Source: CAZGLK01 sp964526375
Lineage (GTDB): Bacteria > Patescibacteriota > Minisyncoccia > JACQLN01
Assembly (NCBI GenBank): GCA_964526375.1
Contig: CAZGLK010000011.1
Span: 1 to 18,985, forward strand
Length of the DNA stretch: 18,985 bases
Reading direction: 5' to 3'
Within the stretch, counting starts at the first letter, position 1. The number at the start of each line of letters is the position of its first letter. Made by a program: the position numbers and the translations under genes. Positions 1 to 5,752 of this stretch are shown here, in pieces. Under the pieces are notes generated by a model. That model saw only the letters and a program-made list of their open reading frames with translations. It was not told where the DNA came from and did no database searches.

Positions 1-140
1 TCTTACCAGACCAAGGTAAATTAAGGGTGTTACCGATGTATCTCATCTTGTGCAGCGGGTTTCAGCCTATCTACATAGACCGATAAATTTGATACAATAG
101 AACTATGCAATAACCGTATTATAAAAACGTAATATCTAAT
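1..140. other. Leading non-coding stretch
   Basis: No gene is recognised here. A TACAAT hexamer (93-98) lies seven bases before an ATG at 105 that opens only a two-codon frame (ATG CAA TAA), and TATTAT (117-122) lies 18 bases before the start at 141. Either could be a -10 box, but neither has a convincing -35 element, so no promoter is called. The left edge may hold the tail of a gene outside the window. Confidence 0.3.
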
Positions 141-788
141 ATGCGTGTGCACTCGGATGATAAAATAAGAATGCTGAAAGATCTAAGGGAAACCGGACAC
201 AGCATAAACGAGATAGTAAACAAGCTCTCGATTCCCAAAACAACAGTCTGGCATCATATCCAAAAAATAAATGTGCGTCCTGAATACAAAGCTATCCTTG
301 AATCAAAACGAGGTGGCAGTAAAATACGCACACAAAGAAATTGGGCGAAGGCTAAGACAATAGCCGAGCGATTATTAAAAAGTGATGTCCGGGAAAAAGC
401 TGTGATACTGGCAATGCTACATTGGTGCGAGGGTCACAAAAAGACCTGTGAATTTATAAACTCTGACGGCAGGATGATAGAAATTTATTTGACCATACTA
501 AGAAAAATGCTTAATATTCCAGAAGACCGCCTAAAACCAACCCTTAGAATATTCTCGGGAATGAACAGGAAGAGATGTCTGGAATACTGGTCAAACATTA
601 CTAAGATACCCATCAGAAAATTTAAAATAAGAAACAATGACGGCGGAACAAGGGGTAGAACACCATACGGCATGTGCAGGATAACAGTCAGAAGAGGAGC
701 CGATACATTAAAAATAATAAGATCTTTAATAGACAGGTTGTATAATGAGATAATCAATGATAACGCCCCCGTAGCTCAATTGGATTAG
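141..788 (+). CDS. HTH plus LAGLIDADG-like protein of unknown role
   Basis: Seen: residues about 5-45 form a resolvase-type helix-turn-helix (SINEIVNKLSIPKTTVWHHI). From about residue 86 there is a segment resembling degenerate LAGLIDADG-like proteins (AVILAMLHWCEGHKK, then FINSDGRMIEIYLTILRKML, then YWSNITKIPIRKFK). Known: proteins of this layout recur in Patescibacteria and some other bacteria and archaea, generally annotated as HTH or LAGLIDADG-like proteins without demonstrated function. Odd: the last eight codons (NAPVAQLD) and the stop are read from the first 24 bases of the downstream tRNA-Arg gene, so the original 3' end has been lost or the gene has come to rest against the tRNA. Inference: a DNA-binding, possibly mobile-element-associated protein. 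No Shine-Dalgarno sequence is visible before the ATG. Confidence 0.7.
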   Translation: MRVHSDDKIRMLKDLRETGHSINEIVNKLSIPKTTVWHHIQKINVRPEYKAILESKRGGSKIRTQRNWAKAKTIAERLLKSDVREKAVILAMLHWCEGHKKTCEFINSDGRMIEIYLTILRKMLNIPEDRLKPTLRIFSGMNRKRCLEYWSNITKIPIRKFKIRNNDGGTRGRTPYGMCRITVRRGADTLKIIRSLIDRLYNEIINDNAPVAQLD

Positions 789-842
789 AGCAGCTCCGTC
801 CTAAGGAGAAGACTAGAGGTTCGAGTCCTCTCGGGGGTACCA
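765..842 (+). tRNA. tRNA-Arg (anticodon CCT)
   Basis: Cloverleaf read by eye: acceptor GCCCCCG (765-771) pairs with CGGGGGT (832-838), with a G-U at pair 1-72. The D stem is GCTC/GAGC, the anticodon stem GCTCC/GGAGA with loop GTCCTAA, and the T arm AGAGG-TTCGAGT-CCTCT. T33 is followed by CCT and A37, giving arginine (AGG codons). The discriminator is A839 and CCA is encoded at 840-842. The first anticodon-stem pair is a G-A mismatch (793/809). The upstream protein gene overlaps its first 24 bases. Confidence 0.93.
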
Positions 843-882
843 AAAGTCGACCAAAACAAAAAATAATACCGCACAAATAAAT

Positions 883-1149
883 ATGAGCAATTACATGCAA
901 CAATGGGCCGGTTCCCTGCCTAATTGGGCACTGCCGGCCTTGAGCTTGTTCGGCGTGGCCGTGGGCGGAATCGCGCTGTTCGCTATTATCGTCTGGTCCC
1001 TAATTTGGAAAGGGCTGGCGCTGTGGCGAGCCGGCCGTAATGGCGACAAAAAATGGTTCGTGGCCTTGCTGGTAATCAACACGTTTGGTATTCTGGAGAT
1101 TCTGTATCTGTATATTTTCGGCAAGAAAAAGAGTGGGGATAATGTGTAG
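883..1149 (+). CDS. DUF5652-type small membrane protein
   Basis: An 88-residue protein with two membrane segments, about residues 15-43 (WALPALSLFGVAVGGIALFA onwards) and 59-80 (WFVALLVINTFGILEILYLY). They are joined by a basic loop, WKGLALWRAGRNGDKKW. The loop and the NTFGILEILYL segment match the DUF5652 family, which is common in Patescibacteria and has no known function. The predicted location is the cytoplasmic membrane, ending in a basic tail (FGKKKSGDNV). It sits between two tRNA genes in the same direction, 40 bases after tRNA-Arg and 12 bases before tRNA-Ala, so all three are probably on one transcript. Confidence 0.8.
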   Translation: MSNYMQQWAGSLPNWALPALSLFGVAVGGIALFAIIVWSLIWKGLALWRAGRNGDKKWFVALLVINTFGILEILYLYIFGKKKSGDNV

Positions 1150-1161
1150 TTTGAGCCGAAC

Positions 1162-1235
1162 GGGCCGGTGGCGCAGTTGGCTAGCGCGCCTCGATGGCAT
1201 CGAGGAGGTCGTGGGTTCGAATCCCATCCGGTCCA
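1162..1235 (+). tRNA. tRNA-Ala (anticodon GGC)
   Basis: Acceptor GGGCCGG (1162-1168) pairs with CCGGTCC (1228-1234) and contains a G3-U70 wobble, the main identity element for alanyl-tRNA synthetase. The D stem is GCGC/GCGC, the anticodon stem CCTCG/CGAGG with loop ATGGCAT (anticodon GGC, codon GCC), and the T arm GTGGG-TTCGAAT-CCCAT. The discriminator is A1235. The following bases are CAT, so CCA is not encoded here, unlike the tRNA-Arg 320 bases upstream; a CCA-adding enzyme is needed. Confidence 0.95.
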
Positions 1236-1240
1236 CATCC

Positions 1241-1261
1241 TCCGAGGGGTTACCCTTCGGA
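1241..1261 (+). other. Short hairpin after tRNA-Ala
   Basis: TCCGAGGGG and CCCTTCGGA form a nine-pair stem (one G-T wobble) with loop TTA. No T-run follows, so it is more likely an RNA-processing or 5'-leader structure of the next gene than a terminator. The next start codon lies 11 bases downstream. Confidence 0.45.
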
Positions 1262-1272
1262 GAAACAAAATT

Positions 1273-1860
1273 ATGAATGTTGAATACGAAGCAACGTTTT
1301 TAGATATAAATAAGGACGAGGTGCGGGGACGTTTGAAGAAAGCGAGAGCACAACTTGTTAGGCCCGAATATCTGCAAAAGAGAATGCCCTTTCATTTGCC
1401 AAAGGAAAAACGTTCAAAAGATGTGTGGCTACGGGTGCGCGACGAAGGCGATAAGGTCACTTTGAGCTTGAAAGTTGTTGATGGAGATAAAATCGAAAAT
1501 CAGAAAGAAATCTGCATCACGGTTGATAATTTTGATGAGACAATAAGATTGCTCGAATTGATTGGCTGTGAAAAGAAATCTTATCAAGAAACAAAACGAG
1601 AATTATGGATTCTTGATGATGTTGAAATTACCATAGATGAGTGGCCATTTCTTGAGCCCTTTGTTGAGGTGGAAGGAAAATCGGAGAAAGAGGTAAAAAA
1701 TGTTTCCGAGAAAATCGGTTTCGATTACGGTAGGGCGTTGTTTTGTGCCGTCGGGAGACTCTATCAGATGAAATACGGCACACATCCAGACCACATAAAC
1801 ACTATCGAAAAACTAGTTTTTGGCATGGAAAACCCATTTTTGAACCATGAAAACAATTGA
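1273..1860 (+). CDS. CYTH-domain protein (class IV adenylate cyclase-like)
   Basis: A 195-residue single-domain protein of the CYTH (CyaB/thiamine triphosphatase) fold, whose members act on triphosphates inside a beta tunnel with divalent metal. Visible features are the N-terminal strand VEYEATF, a variant of the ExExK signature with Thr in place of Lys, then VWLRVRDEGDKVTLSLK, the strand ENQKEICITV, ETKRELWIL, and EITIDEWPFLEPFVEVEG, which supply the basic and acidic tunnel residues. The ATG at 1273 is chosen because the longer frame (from 1168) would begin inside tRNA-Ala and cover the hairpin. The true substrate is unknown; class IV adenylate cyclase is only the usual label. The loss of the ExExK lysine is worth noting for activity. 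Its end overlaps a tiny frame at 1847. Confidence 0.85.
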   Translation: MNVEYEATFLDINKDEVRGRLKKARAQLVRPEYLQKRMPFHLPKEKRSKDVWLRVRDEGDKVTLSLKVVDGDKIENQKEICITVDNFDETIRLLELIGCEKKSYQETKRELWILDDVEITIDEWPFLEPFVEVEGKSEKEVKNVSEKIGFDYGRALFCAVGRLYQMKYGTHPDHINTIEKLVFGMENPFLNHENN

Positions 1861-1909
1861 CGAAAAAGAACTTGCTGATTTTCTCAACGAGGTGAACAAA
1901 AGCACTTGA
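1847..1909 (+). pseudogene. 20-codon ORF, possible gene remnant
   Basis: ATG at 1847 overlaps the end of the CYTH gene, reads MKTIDEKELADFLNEVNKST and stops directly before the ATG of the next gene. The overlap geometry is what translational coupling would give, so it could be a coupling peptide that carries ribosomes into the ligase gene. It could equally be the surviving N-terminus of a lost gene. No family is recognisable. Confidence 0.3.
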
Positions 1910-2614
1910 ATGATCATCCAGCCAATTAAAACTCGTGTTTTTCGGGAGGGCGACAACCTCGTCGCCTTCATCTCGGGCTACTTTAAGAAACTTTCAGAGA
2001 AATCTGTAATTGTTGTTACCTCAAAAATCGTTGCCCTGGCAGAAAAACGAACAGCCGTCATAGAGAATATCCAGACCAAAGAGAAACTAATCCGCGCCGA
2101 GAGCCAGTTGGCCATACCCACCAAGTATATCTGGCTCACTATTAAAGACGGCGTGGTGATGGCCGCCGCGGGAATTGATGAGTCCAACGCAAACGGCAAG
2201 CTCATACTTTTGCCTAAGGATAGCTTCAAGACTGCTGGCTTTTTGCGCAAGGAATTGCGGCAGAAATACGGCGTTGAGCACCTCGGTGTTCTGATTACCG
2301 ACAGCCGCACCATACCGCTCCGCGCCGGAGTAACCGGCATAGCTTTAGGCTATGCCGGTTTTCACGGCATAAAAGATTATCGCGGCACGGCTGATATCTT
2401 TGGAAGAAAATTTAAATACTCCCGTACCAACATTGCCGACGGCCTCGCCGCCGCGGCAGTTCTTGCCATGGGCGAAGGTAACGAGCAGCAGCCTTTAGCG
2501 CTTATTGAAAAGGCGCCTGTTGAATTTTGTGATAAAATCCACCGTAAGGAGCTGTATATTGATATTCAGGAAGATGTGTACCGACCCCTCTTTTCAAAAT
2601 TGCCGAAGCCCTAA
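1910..2614 (+). CDS. CofE-like gamma-glutamyl ligase family protein
   Basis: A 234-residue member of the F420_ligase (CofE) family, whose type enzyme adds glutamate to coenzyme F420-0 using GTP. Visible features are VVTSKIVALAEKR near residue 35-47, AGIDESNANGKLILLPKDS (about 87-105), LGVLITDSRTIPLRAGVTGIALGYAGF (about 124-150), the DYRG..DIFGR segment, and NIADGLAAAAVLAMGEGNEQ. Conserved Asp, Glu and Ser/Thr residues for nucleotide and metal binding are in place. No F420 genes are nearby and Patescibacteria are not known F420 makers, so the acceptor is unknown; database labels such as putative folate metabolism ligase are guesses. The stub of tgt begins nine bases after the stop, so the original operon was probably this gene followed by tgt. 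Confidence 0.8.
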   Translation: MIIQPIKTRVFREGDNLVAFISGYFKKLSEKSVIVVTSKIVALAEKRTAVIENIQTKEKLIRAESQLAIPTKYIWLTIKDGVVMAAAGIDESNANGKLILLPKDSFKTAGFLRKELRQKYGVEHLGVLITDSRTIPLRAGVTGIALGYAGFHGIKDYRGTADIFGRKFKYSRTNIADGLAAAAVLAMGEGNEQQPLALIEKAPVEFCDKIHRKELYIDIQEDVYRPLFSKLPKP

Positions 2615-2623
2615 TTTTATAAG

Positions 2624-2697
2624 ATGCTTGAATTCAAAATCCTAAAACAATCCAAAACTTCTAACGCCCAGCTGGGCGTTTTAAGAACTCCTCATGG
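2624..2697 (+). pseudogene. Truncated tgt 5' end (stub)
   Basis: An ATG nine bases after the cofE-like stop opens the first 24 codons of tRNA-guanine transglycosylase (MLEFKILKQSKTSNAQLGVL, then RTPHG). Frame and sequence then switch abruptly to the nucleotidyltransferase gene. Bases 2630-2697 match 4430-4497, the start of the full tgt, at 67 of 68 positions, the one difference being A2670/G4470. CGCCCAGCTGGGCG (2665-2678) is a perfect 14-bp palindrome in this copy and is broken by that difference in the other. Read as the leftover of the native tgt after the 1.7-kb cassette came in. Confidence 0.85.
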
Positions 2698-2717
2698 TGG
2701 TTTTATTCAATGAACTT

Positions 2718-3425
2718 ATGGATACAAAACTTGAAGAAACAATCAAAGCCATAACAGAAAAATTTGATCCGGTGTCGATTTTTCTTTACGGATCGCGCGC
2801 TAGAACTGACTCGTTAAGCCGGAGTGATTACGAAATTGGCGTGCTTCACAAAAGAGATAAGAAAATATCTCGCACGGAGTTGAAAGAGGCCAACCAGCAC
2901 AAAAACATTGTTTTATATCCATTTGAATATGAGGATTTTCTCGCCTACAAAATTGACACGCCATTCCCCGAAAACATATACTTCCGAGAATTGGTTGAAG
3001 CGGGAAAAACGCTCTATGGCGAGAAAGTCATTGAGAATCTAAAACCACCAAAAATCACGACTTTGGATTTATTGCAAAGAATCAGATTTGATACCGGCTT
3101 TGCGCTCGCGGCGGTTTTATCAAAACGGAATGGAGATGAAATTACTGCCGCGACAGAATTTCCTAAATCCTGTTTGTTCGGGGTGCGGTGCTTGACGATT
3201 CTTGAAACAAAAAGTTTTCCACTTACTTATGACGATATTTATGAGCAGTCAAAAAGGTTAGATTTGGGAGAATATAGAGGTGTTGTTGACCATGCTTTCG
3301 CTGTGCGGAAAGGAGAGAAAATCGATGAAAACTTTTTGTACCGAAATGTGTCGTTATTGAACAAAATCATCAAAAACCGCATACTTGAATCGTTTCGGAA
3401 AGAGGGCAATAGAGAGTTAATATAA
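2718..3425 (+). CDS. Pol beta-type nucleotidyltransferase with helical C-terminus
   Basis: The N-terminal half has the minimal nucleotidyltransferase signature: VSIFLYGSRARTDSLSRSDYEIGV gives the GS motif and, 13 residues on, an acidic D-x-E pair that binds metal. The C-terminal 130 residues are helix-rich (LLQRIRFDTGFALAAVL, then FGVRCLTILE), resembling the helical partner domain of KNTase- or HEPN-associated transferases, but this is uncertain. Start: ATG 2718 (MDTKLEETI) is preferred. The longer start at 2694 would use the ATG inside the tgt repeat. It is the first gene of the cassette inserted at tgt. Substrate unknown; candidates include antibiotic-type small molecules or RNA/protein targets as in MNT toxin-antitoxin systems. 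Confidence 0.75.
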   Translation: MDTKLEETIKAITEKFDPVSIFLYGSRARTDSLSRSDYEIGVLHKRDKKISRTELKEANQHKNIVLYPFEYEDFLAYKIDTPFPENIYFRELVEAGKTLYGEKVIENLKPPKITTLDLLQRIRFDTGFALAAVLSKRNGDEITAATEFPKSCLFGVRCLTILETKSFPLTYDDIYEQSKRLDLGEYRGVVDHAFAVRKGEKIDENFLYRNVSLLNKIIKNRILESFRKEGNRELI

Positions 3426-3613
3426 ATTTGTCCGCTTCGCGGGCGAAATACTTGGACTTCTCGCGAGGGCGGCGCGGAAGGGAGGTCCAAAGGGGGAATT
3501 CCGCCGCACCCGAGCGGAGCGGTCAGGAATTTTTCTCAAAATGGGTTCGCGCTATTTTTAGAATATCCCACCAGAGAAATTTTCTAATATATCCAAAACA
3601 ACCTAAGACTACA
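3426..3613 (+). repeat. Palindrome-rich spacer within the cassette
   Basis: A 188-base non-coding stretch with several inverted pairs: TTGGAC (3451-3456) with GTCCAA (3485-3490), AATTCC with GGAATT around 3497-3534, and TTAGAA with TTCTAA around 3557-3588. It separates the nucleotidyltransferase from the ASCH gene and looks like dispersed-repeat DNA rather than coding sequence. A reading frame runs through it from a TTG at 3428, but its product is low-complexity and does not resemble any protein. Confidence 0.5.
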
Positions 3614-3979
3614 ATGAGAACTTGGAAACTTAATCTATACGGCCATATATTCCCTTACATCGCCAACGGCCGGAAAACCGTGGAAGGCCGGGCTTGGTCA
3701 AAAAAGCGGGACTACCGAAAAATGAAGCCTGGCGACAGGATTGTTTTCACCGACTTGCGCAACAAAAAGAAAGTCACGGCAATAATTGACGGAGTCAAAA
3801 ACTACAAGACGGTAAAAGAATATCTGCAAAAAGAAGGCCTGAAGAAGTGTCTACCGTGGGCAAAATCTTTGGCCGAAGGCATCGGGGTCTATTACGGCAT
3901 TGCCGAAGATTGGGAGGAGAGGATCCGCCACGGCGGGATTTTTGCAATCCGTATACATAATTTGGATAAACAACCATGA
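3614..3979 (+). CDS. ASCH-domain protein
   Basis: A 121-residue single ASCH domain, the PUA-like beta-barrel fold that binds RNA or modified nucleosides. Visible features are WKLNLYGHIFPYIANGRKTVEGR, the classic N-terminal helix with a KT-x-E motif, then MKPGDRIVFTDLRNKKKVTAIIDGV, and the closing strand GGIFAIRI. In the related YqfB, a lysine and threonine at the KT position and a later glutamate catalyse amide hydrolysis of N4-acetylcytidine. K and T are present here, but the overall match is too loose to assign that reaction. The ATG at 3614 starts the domain; the frame upstream is repeat DNA. It overlaps the NUDIX start by four bases (ATGA), so the two are translationally coupled. Confidence 0.8.
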   Translation: MRTWKLNLYGHIFPYIANGRKTVEGRAWSKKRDYRKMKPGDRIVFTDLRNKKKVTAIIDGVKNYKTVKEYLQKEGLKKCLPWAKSLAEGIGVYYGIAEDWEERIRHGGIFAIRIHNLDKQP

Positions 3980-4404
3980 AAAAACACACACTCGGGTTCA
4001 TTTTTGACCCATCGCTATCAAAAATACTGCTGGTCCAGAAACAACGACCGGAATGGCAAAAAGGTAAATGCAATGGAATTGGCGGGAAAATTGAATTGGG
4101 AGAAAGGAGCCTTGACTGTATTGTTAGAGAAACACATGAGGAAACCGGCTTGAAAATAAATGCAGAAGAGTGGGTATATGTCGGCGAAATAAAATCAAAA
4201 GAATGGAACGTGGATATCTACACAACAATTTATAAAGGGGAAACCTCCGACGCTACCACTATCACAGATGAACAAATCGGCTGGTTTGAAACAAATAATC
4301 TTCCCCTCAATGTAATTGGCAACCTCAAATGGTTAATACCTCAGGCCGCGTACAAATTGATTCACGGTGAGTTTGATTCCTGCACCGCATACTATCTATC
4401 ATAA
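3976..4404 (+). CDS. NUDIX hydrolase (MutT-like)
   Basis: A 142-residue single NUDIX domain with an intact box (GKIELGERSLDCIVRETHEETGL, residues about 37-59) that satisfies GX5EX7REUXEEXGU, so the metal-binding glutamates are present. It cleaves nucleoside diphosphates linked to another moiety; the N-terminal strand (LGFIFDPSLSKILLVQKQRP) and the GKCNGIGGKIE loop resemble 8-oxo-dGTPase and other MutT-type housecleaning enzymes. It is coupled to the ASCH gene upstream. Its stop lies 19 bases before the GTG start of tgt. The pairing with ASCH and a nucleotidyltransferase suggests nucleotide or RNA modification chemistry, but the substrate is not readable. Confidence 0.88.
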   Translation: MKKHTLGFIFDPSLSKILLVQKQRPEWQKGKCNGIGGKIELGERSLDCIVRETHEETGLKINAEEWVYVGEIKSKEWNVDIYTTIYKGETSDATTITDEQIGWFETNNLPLNVIGNLKWLIPQAAYKLIHGEFDSCTAYYLS

Positions 4405-4423
4405 TTTTAGCCTTCCAAGTATT

Positions 4424-5520
4424 GTGATCGAATTCAAAATCCTAAAACAATCCAAAACTTCTAACGCCCGGCTGGGCGTTTTAAGAACTCCTCATGGCGA
4501 AGTGGAAACACCGACTCTAGTACCAGTAGCCACCCAAGCGGTGGTAAAAACTCTAACCAGTGAAGAGGCGCTGGCCGCCAAAACACAGATTATAATCGCC
4601 AATACCTTTCATCTACACCTAAAACCGGGCGAAAAAATTGTGCGGGAGGCTGGAGGACTACATCGGTTTATGAACTGGACAGGGCCGATAATGACCGACT
4701 CGGCCGGCTACCAAGTGTTTAGTTTGGGTTTTGGCAAAGATCTAAAGACGGGAAAAATCATAAAACCCCACTCTCGCGAGAATTACAAAATTAGGCGACC
4801 ACATAAATCTGTAATTCCCGAGGGCTCGCAGCCGCAGAATCTTAAGATCACCGCCGAGGGCGTATATTTTCGCTCGCCCATTGACGGTCAAAAATTGTTT
4901 ATCGGCCCCAAAGAATCCATAAAAATCCAACAAGCGCTTGGTGCCGACATTATTTTTGCCTTTGACGAATGCACTCCGCCCCAAGCCGGCCGCGAATACA
5001 CCCAAAAATCGCTGGAGCGCACGCACGATTGGGCCAAAGTGTGCCTAGACATTAAAAAATCCAATCAATCTTTATACGGAATTATCCAAGGCGGCAAGTT
5101 TAAGGATTTGCGCCAAGAAAGCGCCCGGTTTATTGGCTCATTACCTTTTGACGGCTTCGGCATCGGCGGCGAATTCGGCCAAAGCAAAACCACCATGGCT
5201 CAAATGATCAAAGCCGTTATCACACAACTGCCGCCGCAAAAACCCCGCCACCTTTTGGGCATCGGCCACCCCGAAGATGTCTTACCAATAATTAAATCCG
5301 GAGTGGATACCTTCGACTGCATCGCGCCCACCCATTACGCCCGCCACGGCACCGCTTTCACATCCACGGGTAAATTGGACTTGGCCCAAGCCCGATTCTT
5401 GAAAGACAAAAAACCGTTGGACCCCAAATGTATCTGTACCACCTGCCAAAACTACACCCGCAGCTACATTTGCCACTTGGTCAGAGCCAAAGAAATAACC
5501 GCCTTAAGATTTCTGACTTT
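4424..5520 (+). CDS. tgt: tRNA-guanine transglycosylase, 3' end lost in gap
   Basis: Replaces guanine at wobble position 34 with a queuine precursor in GUN-anticodon tRNAs. Visible features are TPHGEVETPTLVPVATQAVVKTL, TDSAGYQVFSLG (catalytic Asp region, usually DSGGFQVFSL), FRSPIDG, FDECTPP, LYGIIQGG, GFGIGG, GVDTFDCIAPTHYARHG (nucleophile Asp in FDC; usually VMPTRNARNG), and the zinc site CICTTC. Start: GTG 4424, because it aligns with the ATG of the stub at 2624 and the ORF upstream lies inside the NUDIX gene. The frame is open into the N run after RFLT, 365 codons in. The zinc-ligand His and the C-terminal helix are missing. Bases 4430-4497 duplicate 2630-2697. Confidence 0.9.
4430..4497 (+). 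repeat. Direct repeat, right copy (tgt codons 3-25)
   Basis: 68 bp, one mismatch to 2630-2697, exactly 1800 bases apart. Both lie in the tgt reading frame. The eight bases TAATTTTA after the stop of each preceding gene (2612 and 4402) are shared too, but the rest of each leader differs. It is far longer than the target duplications made by insertion sequences. Confidence 0.95.
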
Positions 5521-5530
5521 NNNNNNNNNN
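5521..5530. other. Assembly gap (10 Ns)
   Basis: A run of ten Ns, the usual filler for a scaffold join of unknown length. Coding on the two sides is homologous and overlapping (both encode the same part of Tgt), so the two contigs were joined without resolving their relationship. Confidence 0.98.
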
Positions 5531-5531
5531 A

Positions 5532-5711
5532 ACGCCGCCTCGCTCACAATGCGCCTCTCCATCCTGCCAAACTTATTCCCGCCGCCGTATCTGCCACCTA
5601 GTCAGAGCCAGGGAAATAACGGCATTAAGACTTCTAACATTCCACAATCTTTTTTTCTTTAACACCTTAATCGAGAAAATCCGCCATAACATAAAACAGG
5701 GCCGAGTTTAA
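5532..5711 (+). pseudogene. Second, diverged tgt 3' end
   Basis: In the frame starting at 5532 this reads CASPSCQTYSRRRICHLVRA, then REITALRLLTFHNL, FFFNTLIEKIRHNIKQGRV and a stop. It is a full Tgt C-terminus including the zinc-ligand His of TFHNL and the final helix. It repeats the residues encoded just before the gap (CICTTCQNYTRSYICHLVRA) with about 80 percent identity over the best 53 bases. The middle zinc cysteine is Ser here. The frame differs from that of the upstream copy as assembled. Either the end of a second tgt allele (paralogue or another strain) or the native gene's remnant next to argS. Confidence 0.75.
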
Positions 5712-5717
5712 TCAAGT

Positions 5718-5746
5718 TTGTCTGCAAGCGCCAAAATTGATAAGAT
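5718..5746 (+). promoter_or_regulatory. argS promoter, probably leaderless
   Basis: TTGTCT (5718-5723), a 17-base spacer, and TAAGAT (5741-5746). The ATG of argS is at 5753, six bases past the -10 box, so transcription should start at or within a base or two of the start codon and no Shine-Dalgarno is possible. Confidence 0.6.
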
Positions 5747-5752
5747 AGGCTC

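Noticed and set aside
1168..1272. Longer reading frame for the CYTH protein starting inside tRNA-Ala
   Set aside because: The extra 35 codons come from tRNA and hairpin sequence; the CYTH domain begins at ATG 1273.
3428..3613. Upstream extension of the ASCH frame from a TTG
   Set aside because: The peptide is read from palindromic repeat DNA and is unlike any ASCH N-terminus.
2624..4497. Classic insertion sequence or transposon with target duplication
   Set aside because: The repeat is 68 bp, there is no transposase or terminal inverted repeat, and the cassette genes are metabolic-type.
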